Below, piece by piece: positions 33,663 to 43,716 of a stretch of DNA of 64,000 bases. Positions within the stretch are counted from its first letter, which is position 1. The number at the start of each line of letters is the position of its first letter. The position numbers were made by a program, and so were the translations under genes. The notes below the pieces were generated by a model, which was not told the origin of the DNA, did no database searches, and saw nothing but the letters and a program-made list of their open reading frames with translations. Origin of the DNA: Oscheius dolichura (Eukaryota > Nematoda > Chromadorea > Rhabditida > Rhabditidae); NCBI GenBank assembly GCA_932521035.1, contig OW051495.1, forward strand, positions 7,812,001 through 7,876,000, read 5' to 3'.

Positions 33663-35823
33663 ATGTTTCTGTTTTTTTCTGTCTGTTTTGTGATCTGGCC
33701 GGTGGCTGTTGGCAGCGCAGCCGTAAATTGTAAGCTTCCGCATGTATTCTTCCAATTTGTCCATGTTCAGGCAATTCTTTGACAAATGAAGATCCGAAAG
33801 ACGTGATTGCCCTTCCCTGTACCGCCATTTCTTCCTCTAGCCAGTATAATCTGACGGTGACGACGGTCGACCCCCAAAAATGGGAGCGGTTTACTTCCCA
33901 GCTGGTCAATATTTCCGGAGTGAATATTGTTTTTGAGAAGTCTTCCATTGAGAAATTGAACCTGCAAAATATTAATAATGAAAACGGCATAAAAAGTAAG
34001 GATAATACTCTACTGCAATTTAGCGGATCTCCCGTCTATCGAGCAGAAGCAGCACTGCCCACAGTAGTCCGCGTGCCTGCACCCGTACATTCTCGGCAGG
34101 AAGACCGTTTTTACTCAAAAGAGCTACAAAACAGGCAAATCTTCCTACCACAGGACTCGTCACAGTTTTATGGGTTCAACAGCTCTGATTATCGGGTACA
34201 GATCCGTTCTGGACTGGCAATACCCGTTCTTGGCATAGTAAGGGCTTTCTCCGTCTCTCATGAATTTGGCAACAAAAAATACAGTATACATACTGTGGAA
34301 TAATGAGAGAATGAGAATCTTTATTGCCGAGGTTGTACGGGTGCACTAGATTCGGGATAGTGGCAATCCAGTCGGCCTTTTTGAGCTGCAGCGACGATTG
34401 ACTGGATGCCCATCTCCATAACTTATGGACCATAAGGCATAGTTACCGCTAATTTCAACTCTTTTCAGGATTTATTGTCAAGAATAATCCGAATCTCACT
34501 TCCATTCATATGAATTTCCTCGATAAGACTAACGGAACGACGGTGGATGAGTTGACGATCGCCGGGAATCCCAAGCTGTCTTCATTCAAAATCACCGCCG
34601 CCCAATTCGACGGCGCCTTGATGGAAATTATGAATAATGGGGAATTGAAATCAGTGGATCTGGATATTGTGAATCTGACTATCTCACAGGATCTCGGAAT
34701 TGTCGAAAATGCCAAGCTGGGCAACTGGATTGTGAACAGTAGCCGGATGAGCGTGGCGGGGCGCCTGACGATCGCCAGGAACCAAGCCTTGACAGCCGTT
34801 CACCTCAATAATTTTACTCATATTCGTGTCAACGAAAGTATGTTTAATCTATTTTCTTTTTTATTAATTTGTTTTTTAGTTAAAATATCAGAAAATGACA
34901 ATTTGGAGCATGTAAACATTGGCAGTGGACCGTCATATCAATTTGATCGCTTGGAAATTACGAAGAATATCAGATTGGGGTCACTTGGACTACCTGCACT
35001 CTTCGATACAGCCAATCTGACAATTAGAGGAAATCCGAACCTAGATTTTGAATCTCTTCATGGTTTGAGGAATCTAAATAACACCGCGGCGAGCCCAAAG
35101 AATATTCAAAGGCTAGGAGGTACGGTATTTTTAGCATTTCAGTCTTTTTTGTCAGTCCTGTGACCCTGATCCGTTTTTAACGGAAATGAATCTGGGCCTG
35201 TCCTATTCACATCCATCTAATAAATTCTTTCCAGAATGTATCCTCTCCTCGAAGATTGCCGATGTCTGTGACCTGGTCGTGTGTAAAGTCGTCGAAGGCA
35301 ATTTGGAGCTGGCGGAGAATGTCATCCAGTCGTGTAACTGTTCCCATCTGGTCGAAGTCACCGGTGATGTCAATTTGACCAATGCCCGAGTTGAACAGGT
35401 CACTTTCCTGGCAGAGACAAATGTCACGGGGTCCGTTTGTGAGTCTGGCTCTTCTTTTTAGCCTAACTTTTCAAATTTTAGACAGTACCAGTTGTTTTTT
35501 CCCTAAAAAGTTGTACAACTTGTCGGTTAAGCTTCCTAAAACGTGTCCCCCGCCTGCGGGAGCAACGACACCCGGCCCGGCTACGACGAACGCCACGATG
35601 AATGCAATGCTCAAGTTTATGACGGAACTCAGCCCGTAAGAGTCTTTTCTTCTTATTTTCAAATTTAAAAAAATATTATAGAGGTGGAGTCAAGCTGGTC
35701 ACGTACCTCTTCCAGACGTTTATCATCCTTGTGGCCATCGTCGCTGTCCTGGGTATCTGCGGCTGTCTGCTCGTCCACCACTTCCGGAACCGACAGTCAG
35801 ATGATCCCTATTGGCAGGCGTAA
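33663..35823 (+). CDS. type I membrane protein resembling receptor L-domain (irld-like) proteins
   Basis: Seven exons: 33663-33729, 33771-33995, 34469-34837, 34880-35119, 35235-35438, 35482-35635 and 35682-35823; 466 residues, all phases consistent. It has a signal peptide (MFLFFSVCFVIWP...), then leucine-rich beta-helix-like repeats (VDELTIAGNPKLSSFKI, RLTIARNQALTAVHL, ANLTIRGNPNLDFESL) typical of receptor L domains, many N-glycosylation sites, a Cys-rich segment (SCNCSHL), a short Thr/Pro linker (PPPAGATTPGPATTN), one transmembrane helix near residues 425-450 and a tail of about 18 residues. There is no kinase domain. In nematodes related irld proteins sense ligands in insulin/EGF-like signalling; that role is not shown here. 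Intron 2 (473 bp) contains a family A element. Confidence 0.65.
34077..34345. mobile_element. MITE-like element, family A copy 3 (269 bp)
   Basis: Left CTGCACCCGTACATTCTCGG and right GCCGAGGTTGTACGGGTGCA are imperfect inverted repeats of family A. Longer than the other copies, with internal GAGCTACAAAACAGG shared with the fragment at 43998. Located in intron 2 of the receptor-L-like gene, in no reading frame. Confidence 0.75.
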
Positions 35824-36283
35824 ACTGAACGAACTGTACAAATAGCACGTTTATAAACTGTTCAGTCAGTATTGTTAGACTCTTCTTCTTCCTGGTTTGA
35901 ATACTCTTGATTACGGGCTCTTTCCCTGGGACGAGCCGCGCCTTTTGCAGCTTGGAGCCTTTCTCAACATTGGCATGGTTCTGTTCGAGAGGTTACTGAA
36001 GCATCAGTTTATATTGATTAGAGAGATTTTAGACCACGAGCAGGACTATTTTTCGGTCACCAAGGCTCCAGACAATCCGGTCCTTCTTTGTCATGAACCG
36101 TCTCTGGCTTCTCCTGAAAAATAGACGGCTCTTCCCCTTTTTTAATCACAATCCACTAAAAAACAATTAGATTTATAGAGATTTATAGAATTTTTGAATA
36201 AATAGTTTAGTGTTAAAAATTATTAGAAGATCCTCAATTTGTACAGGCATCTTTGGCTCTTTGGCTGGGCTGTGACTGGAGGT
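35824..36283. other. convergent 3' region, no supported gene
   Basis: 460 bp between the ends of the receptor-L-like gene (+) and the polyproline gene (-). It contains several A-rich stretches that could serve as polyadenylation signals for both. A 75-codon plus frame at 35897-36124 lacks an ATG start and splice partners. Confidence 0.4.
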
Positions 36284-37211
36284 CTAGATCTTTTTCTCCT
36301 CTTCCTTCTCCTTCTCCTTTTCTTTCTCTCCATCGGCGGTTCTTCTCTTACGGAACAGACGACCACAGCAGGAATAGTTACCAGGGGCACAGCAGCTGAT
36401 CTGCCCGAAGGCAATGGCGGGAGGAGGAGGAGCGAAGAGCAGGGGAGCTGGTGGGGGAGGCGGCGCGTAGAAGACCTGGAAATTACAAATAATTAGATTA
36501 TTTTAACGTGATTTTTAACAGCTTGCCGTCTACAAACCACCAGTTTTTTTGAGTAAACAATCATCAAAACGTACCGGTGGAGGAGGAGGAGGACAGGCAA
36601 TTCCTACACATGGGGGAGGGGGTGGTGGAGGGGCAAAGAAGATCTGTGGTGGTGGCGGGGGGCAGGCGATTCCGACGCATGGTGGCGGTGGAGGGGCACA
36701 TCCGATACACGGGGGTGGGGGTGGAGGAGCGAAGAAGACCTGGAAATACCCAACTTATCAAAAAATCTCGAATTCCTAGCTTACCGGAGGAGGAGGAGGA
36801 GGCGCGCAGGGACCTCCAAAGCAGGGAGGAGGCGGCGGGGCGAAGAAAAGCTAGAATTTTATAATTTTATAGAGAAAAAAGGATAGAAAACTTACTGGAG
36901 GAGGAGGTGGAGGAGCACAAGGACCTCCAAAACAGGGAGGAGGCGGCGGGGCGTAGAAGACCGGTGGCGGTGGGGGAGGCGGAGGAGGGAGGAAGAAGGT
37001 TGGAGGCGGCGGAGGGGGCCCACAGCCAATACATGGAGGTGGTGGAGGGGCGAAGAGCTTAAAGGCATTTTTAAATAAGAAAATACAGTGACCTGGTGAA
37101 AAAAAATAGAAATTAACCTACTCCAAAGAAGCCAGGAAGCCCGCAACCGGGACAGGGCTGAGCCAAGCTGGCCGACGCCACCAAAGCGGCTATTAATAAT
37201 TTGAATATCAT
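36284..37211 (-). CDS. secreted protein of Cys-punctuated polyproline repeats
   Basis: Five exons: 37211-37122, 37057-36896, 36850-36785, 36739-36575 and 36475-36284; 224 residues, every intron in phase 0. A signal peptide (MIFKLLIAALVASASLAQ) is followed by PCPGCGLPGFFG and then repeated blocks: an aromatic-containing lead (FFAP, FYAP, LFAP), five to nine prolines and a two-Cys loop such as PCFGGPCAP, PCIGCGP or PCVGIACP. A final QISCCAPGNYSCCG segment precedes a very charged KEKEKEEEKK tail. Phase-0 exons carrying whole repeats allow expansion by exon duplication. Extracellular-matrix, cuticle or eggshell use with disulfide cross-links is inference. I do not recognise the family. The gene converges on the receptor-L-like gene. 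Confidence 0.72.
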
Positions 37212-38111
37212 AGTTTATCACCTAAAAATCCTTTAAAATAGACAAATTACGATAAAGGGGAAACATAGAGGAAAGAGAGGAGCAGGAGTTTTTCCCAATG
37301 ATGTTCTTCTGCCTATGGCTCCATCTTAAATACGAAGTGCCAACAACAAGCAAACATTGTGTTAAGTGATTGTCCGAGACTAGAAAGTGACCACTTGAAC
37401 AGATAGCCGGGCGAGCCAGGGCGATACGGCAACGCGAGATGCCACCCTGCTCCGGCTAGACGGAGAAAAACGACGGGAGGATGGTCGTTCAAGGATCAAC
37501 AAGAAGAAAAAGCACTACCGTTTGTTTTGGTCGTCCTTTTTTGGGTTTTTTTGAAGACATCAGAAAACAACTGGTAGTCCTCCAATTTATCTGAAGACTG
37601 CCATTCATGATCATTTGTAGAAGCTACCCAAGTACCTAGCGGGCTAAAGAATAGCCATCAACAGTCTCAGCGTTTTGAACTCAATAGCCCACTGGGAATA
37701 AAAGCGCAGTTAGCAGATCACTCCGTTTTTCACAAAACAAATTGGTTTTTTAAAAATTAATTTCTAAAATTTCTGCCAGACAGTCCGCGTGCCTTTTTTC
37801 CACATCCAGATAATGCTCCTGTCGTGTCAAGTGTTCTTCGGCTGGCCATTTAGCGCAAACAATCATGTTCGAGCATCTTTCTGCTCCATGAGCAAATATC
37901 AAACATTAGCCGTCATAAACTGGTCACTTGGCTACTTTGGCAGCTGCTAAATTAAGAAAAAAAACAGCGCTTACTATTTGATATGATTTACAGCTTTATT
38001 GCGGTTTAGTCACAAACAAAAAACGAAATAACCGGCTAAAAGTCAACATGAATGAATGGAAATGTATAAATAGATGAAAGAGATACATACTACTCGTGAG
38101 ATAACGGGGGA
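37212..38111. other. intergenic, no gene seen
   Basis: About 900 bp between two minus-strand genes; holds the polyproline gene's promoter and the NUP35 gene's 3' end. I see no repeat or exon chain here. Confidence 0.5.
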
Positions 38112-39517
38112 TCAGAAGCCAACAGTATTCCAAATTTTTCCTAAGAATGAGGTCTCTTGTTTTTCTTCCATTTGAACATCTGGACGACGGAATGAGCTGG
38201 AGAGAGGACGCATTCCAGCACGAGAAGCCATTGACATACGAGAATTGCTGAAATTTTAATAAAGGAAAGTAAAAGTATTGCTTACTTCAGAGAATTGTCC
38301 ATAACGCTAATTGACTGATTATGATTTGGGACGATATTAGAATTTTCTATTTCAATATCTTCATGGATGATTTGCTCTGCGATGGCGGACCTGTTCAATG
38401 TGCTTGTATTTAAATTGTTCGAGACATATGAGCTCGTATTTAAGACAGGAGAAGTTACGTTAGCATCTGTTAATTCCTAAATGAAAAATAAGCAAAATGT
38501 TTTCAAAGCTAAACAAACTTTCTCGGGTGTGGCGATGACACCTACACGCGTATTTCCATCAATGATGACTCCATTTCGTGCTAAAGCTTGACGAGCATGA
38601 ATAGGTGTTGAATAGCCAAGATGCATCCAATTTCCTTTTGAAGGAGTCTAAAAATAAGTTTAAGTGAAGTTAATAGTTATAAAACCTGATGTTGGACAAT
38701 CTCTCCATGACGAGAAAAAAATTGCAGAACGGTATACGCTTGTTCAGGAGAGAAGCCGAAAACAGTAACCCAATTATCATTCGAAGACGTAGTTTCCATA
38801 ATATCTGGTGAAGAATCTGTACCCATAATGATAGAAGAATTGCTAAACATTGTTAATTAAAACGAAGAGGTGTAAAATATACCTTTGATTTAGTGGATGA
38901 CTAATTGTAGTGCTGAGAGAACGGCGACAAGTTTTTCGAGATGGCTCCAAGTCATCACGGAGAGATCGAAGAGGAGGAGCTGTAGAGAAACTAATATAAA
39001 ACACCCGCAAAAAAACCATTTGAAGTTGCGGAATCGGTTAAACGAGGAGACGCCTTTACAAGAGGAGACGATAAATTTCTATCCTGTACAAGAGCTGGAG
39101 ACCAATGAACTGATTTGCCACCACCGCTTGGAGTTGATTCTTAAAATGAATTTGAAATATACAATCAAACACAAACCTCTCATATGAGAAGGCAAAGCTG
39201 AAGCGCTAGTAGGTGCTGGTGAGGCAAAAATGTCTGCCGATGGCGATGAGATCCCAGCAATAGTATTAGCATTACTCATAACTGAAAACATCCAAATAAA
39301 ATTTTAAGATAATAAATACTAACAGGAAGGAGTTCGACTGACAGCCATTGAGCGTCTTTTATTTCCAAACAGTACTCCTCCTTTTTGTGCATCGGCTGCA
39401 TCGGGGGTTCTTCCAAAACTGAAAACAAATTTCAATATTAAAAACCTGAAGAAAAAAAGCTTACACAGAATCATTGAAGGAACTGTAGGAAGAATCCATC
39501 GGTGGTGAAGAATACAT
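38112..39517 (-). CDS. npp-19: nucleoporin NUP35/NUP53
   Basis: Nine exons: 39517-39465, 39418-39324, 39281-39177, 39139-39017, 38979-38883, 38842-38686, 38647-38519, 38476-38286 and 38247-38112; 361 residues (human NUP35 is 326). The central RNA-recognition-like (MPPN) domain is clear: [49 protein letters not shown] and [10 protein letters not shown]. The N-terminus is Ser/Pro-rich with FGRTP and VHWSPALVQ, the NUP93-binding type of region, and the C-terminus ends in a short amphipathic helix ([11 protein letters not shown]) that in the family touches the nuclear membrane. It is a scaffold of the nuclear pore inner ring. Introns are 37-46 bp and codons are more AT-rich than in the flanking secreted-protein genes. 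It is divergent from cpsf-4. Confidence 0.95.
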
Positions 39518-40060
39518 TGCTACTTCTCCTGTAAAATATAGATCACATATTGAAAAATAATTGAGGAAATCAAATGAAATACGAATGCGATGCTAATAGT
39601 AGAAAATTTCCAATTATTGGTTGCCTAGACATTTCGTTCTTGTGCTGCATGTGTTGCAAACTAATGCAAGCTTCTAATACGATCTCAGCATTAATAAAAA
39701 AGAGCAAAACAACAAGGAAAGCAGTAGCAAAGTAAACAAAAATGAATTGGGGAGAGATGGAAAGTTTGAATCCCGGCCCCAAACGCGTTAGCGCAGAAAT
39801 AAATACGTCCACGTATTCTAATTTCAATCGACGCAGATTACGGTCGGCGTTTCTTGCTGGCTTTCCAAAGCCATAAAATTTGACTCTGTTTATGCTTTCT
39901 TTCCTTCTAAATTTGCTGCTTATATACCACATACTTTATTAGCTTTAAAATAATATAGGAAGTCAATTGCAAATTATTATAGTCGCTTTTCAATAGACAA
40001 CACTTTAAAATTTCCTGGTTTATTTGTTGGATACAAACTAACTCTAATCTTGCTTCTCAG
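39518..40060. promoter_or_regulatory. shared divergent promoter region of npp-19 and cpsf-4
   Basis: 543 bp separates the start codons of two housekeeping genes on opposite strands. Acceptor-like sequences (TTTTACAG before npp-19, TTCTCAG touching the cpsf-4 ATG) indicate trans-splicing of both. A 120-codon minus frame here (39570-39932) is AT-rich and not protein-like. Function is inferred from position. Confidence 0.5.
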
Positions 40061-41255
40061 ATGCTTGCTGTTCGTCAATTGACGACGCTACGGTCGTCTA
40101 TACCAACTATAGACCACACAACTATGAATAAGACTCCAATGACAATGGACGATATTATAGCTGGGATAGATATTCAAATGACTGATTTAGAAGAACAATT
40201 ATTTTACCAGACAGGAATGAAAGAGGTCAGTTCGATTTTATTTATTTTAATATGCTAAACAAATTTAGTCACCATTTGCTGGAATGGATAAGAGTGGTCG
40301 TGGAGTTTGCATAAAACATTATCAAGGAATGTGCCCCTATGGCCAGGTGAGCTATTTCTCTTATTTATTTGTAAAATTATTTTAGACATGCCCTCTTCGG
40401 CATTTAGTAGGAGAAAAAATGGTTGTCTGTAAGCATTGGCTTCGTGGATTATGTAAAAAAGGAGATCAATGCGAATTTCTTCACGAATATGATTTAACAA
40501 AAATGCCAGAATGCTTCTTCTTCTCGAAATACATGGCTTGCAGTAATAGAGAATGCCCTTTTCGGCATATTGATCCGGAAACAAAATTAAAAGATTGCCC
40601 ATGGTATGATAGAGGATTCTGCAGGCATGGTTCGTTCATTTTTACTTTCTGTTCTATTTATGTTGTTCTTTTAGGTCCTTATTGCAAACACAGACATAGA
40701 AGAAGAGTAATGTGTCCAAAGTATTTGGTTGGATTCTGCCCTGATGGCTAGCTTGTTTAAATTTCTCTTTTATAATTACCCTGTTCAGGTCCTGACTGTA
40801 AATTTGCTCATCCTTCCTTTGGTTTACCGGGACCTGAAAATCCACTTACAAATAACAAGAAAATTTTCGGACAACAGATTGTATGCCATAATTGCCATGA
40901 AAGAGGACACAAAGCTACAAATTGTCCGAATTTGCCTAATCATAGAGTAAGCTAGATTTTTTAAATTCTCATGTAATGTATTAACGTTTCAGAGCTCAGA
41001 TATTAACCCATTAAATAGAGGACCAATTGATATTTCTATGATACCAGATAAGAAAGTTCTTTCTGAAGTTACATGTTACAAGGTACTTTTATATCACGTT
41101 TTTTCAACGTATTCCTTCAGTGCGGAGAAAAAGGCCACTATGCTAATCGTTGCCATAAAGGAGTTCTTGCTTTCCTATCAAATACTGCTCATCTTGCTCA
41201 AGAACAACGAGAACGGGATGAAAAAGAAGGAAGACGGGTTAATTTTGGTGTCTAA
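40061..41255 (+). CDS. cpsf-4: CPSF30, cleavage and polyadenylation specificity factor subunit 4
   Basis: Seven exons: 40061-40225, 40269-40346, 40386-40629, 40675-40746, 40789-40946, 40993-41082 and 41121-41255; 313 residues. Five CCCH fingers are visible in order (CIKHYQGMCPYGQTCPLRH; CKHWLRGLCKKGDQCEFLH; CFFFSKYMACSNRECPFRH; CPWYDRGFCRHG...KHRH; CPKYLVGFCPDG...KFAH) and then two CCHC zinc knuckles (CHNCHERGHKATNC, CYKCGEKGHYANRC), matching animal CPSF30. It recognises the AAUAAA signal during pre-mRNA 3' processing in the nucleus. The intron in finger 5 starts with GC rather than GT (GATG/GCTAGC), the only such intron I found. It is probably the first gene of an operon with the downstream PCGF gene. 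Confidence 0.96.
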
Positions 41256-41472
41256 ATATTTATTGTACTTGTTTTTATATGATCTCTTCAAATTGTTACT
41301 TTATGACGTTGATTAATTATAAACGTTTGTATCTTATCTTTTTTATTTCGTATATCTGTGGTCATTTTCCACTGTTTATCTGTACATTTTCAGATTAATT
41401 TTTTACAAGCCCCCAAATTTACCATTTCTTTCTGTCACTATCCAAAAACATGAAAAATACGATAATTTATAG

Positions 41473-43113
41473 ATGGCAAAGAAAAAGAAAGTAGGAAGAC
41501 CAAAAACAGAAGATAGAGAGGTGGAAGATGAAAGCCCTCTGCCAAAAAGATCGACCAGAAAGGAAGTAGCCGACTTGGAGCCGAGAAAACGTGGAAGGAA
41601 GAGCAAATTTGATATGAAGCCAGAGCCACCGCCGCCAAGAAAACCATGTAATATTGATTTTTCAAAAGGATACACCATCCCTCTAAAAGGATTGCAGTCT
41701 GCCATCACTTGTGGACTGTGTAAGGTAAATTTCTCCATTTTCTAAATTTAAAAATTGTTTTCTCCTTTAGGGATTTTTAGTAGACGCTTCAACAATTGTA
41801 GAATGTTTGCATACTTTTTGTAAAAGCTGCCTGCTAAAGCATTTCGATGATGACGATCAAAATAACTGCCCTACTTGTAATATACTGGTACATCAATCCC
41901 ACCCAACCAGTTATATTTCCCACGATAGGACACTACAGGATATTATTTATAAATTAGTTCCTGGTAAGTTGTATATTAAAATAAAGAAAAGAGATATAAT
42001 TACAGGGTTGTATGATAATGAGGTCAGGGAACGGGAAGCAGCCGTGAGAAGGGTAAAAATTGAAAATGGAGACGATCTCGAAGCAGAAGAGCGAATAAAA
42101 GCCGAGAAATTGGCTGAATTGGAGGCGGATCGAACTAATCGATGCTACGAAGGACGGGCTAAATATTCCCATCATAGAAACGAGCCGCAGGTATTCTAAA
42201 AATAAATAAAAAAGAAGAAGTGCCTTCTAGATGGTTATTGAGCTATTCCCAGGTGTTACTGACCTTCCAAATCCACCTAAAAGATTTATAAGGACTGGAG
42301 AAATGTGCACAGTCACTACGCTGAAAAGGTACAGTCAGGAACCATTATTTCCCCCATTTTTCTGAGTTTATTAGTTTTTCAGTCAATTAGAATCCAATCT
42401 ACCCTAGAATTCTTTAATTAGGCAAATTCCATGCTTTTATAATGTTTTTCAATCCAGAAACCTCGTAAAGAGCCTTGAAAAAGCTGTCTGGAACCTTTCC
42501 GCAAAGCCTGAGCAAATAAAGTCTCCTCACTCTCGGCGGAGAGCAGAGAACAGTGAAGCACTTCGGATTTTGAGAGCCAAAACCATGAGCAAAGAATAAA
42601 ATTGTAGGAAGTGTTGGATTTTAATAGGGAACCACTTTTTCTGACAACAAAACCTGTACCCATAAGTATTCTTGCCGATAGCCACTCAATAGACCCTCTT
42701 TTATGCTCTGGCCTCCAAATAAGCCGAGTTTTCAACCGTAAAAACTCTCTAGAACATTAGAACAGATGGTTATTGAACTATTCCCAGGTGTTACTGACAT
42801 TCCAAATCCAGAGAGATATTTACCGAAAAGGTGGTTAGATTTTCTATTCTAGATTGATTTTTTACAGCCCCTATGAGCTTCCTTTTCCTCCTGAAAATGG
42901 GAATAAACCCCCCGATTTCCTCCTCTTTTCAGGTACCTCTCCTACGCGATGTACGGTACGAAGGCTCGCCACCACGAGCTAGATCTCTACTTTAAAAACG
43001 AGCTGATGGGAAGAGATTTCTCGATGAAGTTTATCCAAGTGACCCGCTGCAAGAACAAGCCACCCGACATGCCTCTCCGACTCAATTACCGGCACCGAAA
43101 GGAGCAATTATGA
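41473..43113 (+). CDS. mig-32: Polycomb group RING finger protein (PCGF, mig-32 type) with alternative exon 4
   Basis: Exons 41473-41724, 41771-41963, 42006-42190, then either 42231-42328 (4a) or 42766-42830 (4b), then 42933-43113. With 4a the protein has 302 residues; with 4b, 291. The N-terminus has AT-hook-like basic motifs (VGRPK, KRGRKSK). The RING is complete: Cys80, Cys83, Cys96, His98, Cys101, Cys104, Cys117, Cys120, with the PCGF signature [17 protein letters not shown] and [15 protein letters not shown] linker rich in Glu and Arg leads to a RAWUL domain (VIELFPG...TVTTLKRYL). PCGF proteins pair with RING1 in PRC1 to ubiquitinate H2A; C. elegans mig-32 acts in neuron migration. The start is preceded by TTTATAG, 217 bp after the cpsf-4 stop. 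Confidence 0.92.
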
Positions 43114-43716
43114 TTACTCTCCAGACCATATCCACACCCACCTCCCTTATTTATCCCCCCGTCCCCTCTTTCTTAAAATCAGTCGATCTCCTGGATTTCC
43201 TCAATTTTCCCGTTCATTTTCAGGCAAAAAAAAGCAAAATAAACTGTTTCTCATCGCGTTTATTGATTTTTTACTCCTCTTCTGGTATTTTCCAATAATT
43301 TCTATCATTTTAATGTATCTTTTCTCTATTTTTAATGTTAAAATCTTGTTTTCTTGTCCAATTCGTTGAAATTCCTGATTTGTAAACGAGATTGCCGCCC
43401 GCGCCACGTTTTCTCCCGCGGGGGCAGGGGAGACGACGTGTAGAGACAATTTCGACCGTTCTCGTCCGGAAGAAAGCGAAATTTTTCAATTTTTTGACCT
43501 GAAATTGTAGAATTTTGTTAACTAACGTAAAAATAACAAAAAACGTCGCTTTTCTTTACCAAGCAGTTGATTTTCCCCGCCGCGCCCGTCCTCTCGGTCT
43601 AGGTTCCTCTTTCTCTTGAAGGTAAGCCTGTTTCTGATCAAATATCCTCATTTTTATAATATTTTCAATTAAAAAATACCGAAATTTTAGATTTTTATGC
43701 TGTAAAAGCCGAGAAA
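43114..43716. other. intergenic or operon spacer
   Basis: 603 bp between the PCGF stop and the TMEM115 start on the same strand. An AATAAA at about 43237 is a likely poly(A) signal for the PCGF gene, and GTAAGC/TTTTAG sites just before 43690 suggest an outron or 5' UTR intron for TMEM115. No gene seen. Confidence 0.45.

Noticed and set aside
35897-36124. 75-codon plus-strand frame after the receptor-L-like gene
   Set aside because: Starts with TTG rather than ATG, has no splice partners and lies in the convergent 3' region.
36549-36864. Gly-rich plus-strand frames and a possible short-spacer repeat array (CRISPR-like)
   Set aside because: They are the antisense of polyproline exons. The repeats vary in length and the host is a nematode, so no CRISPR array.
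42418-42735. 105-codon minus-strand frame between PCGF exons 4a and 4b
   Set aside because: No splice partners and no recognisable domain; probably intronic chance.
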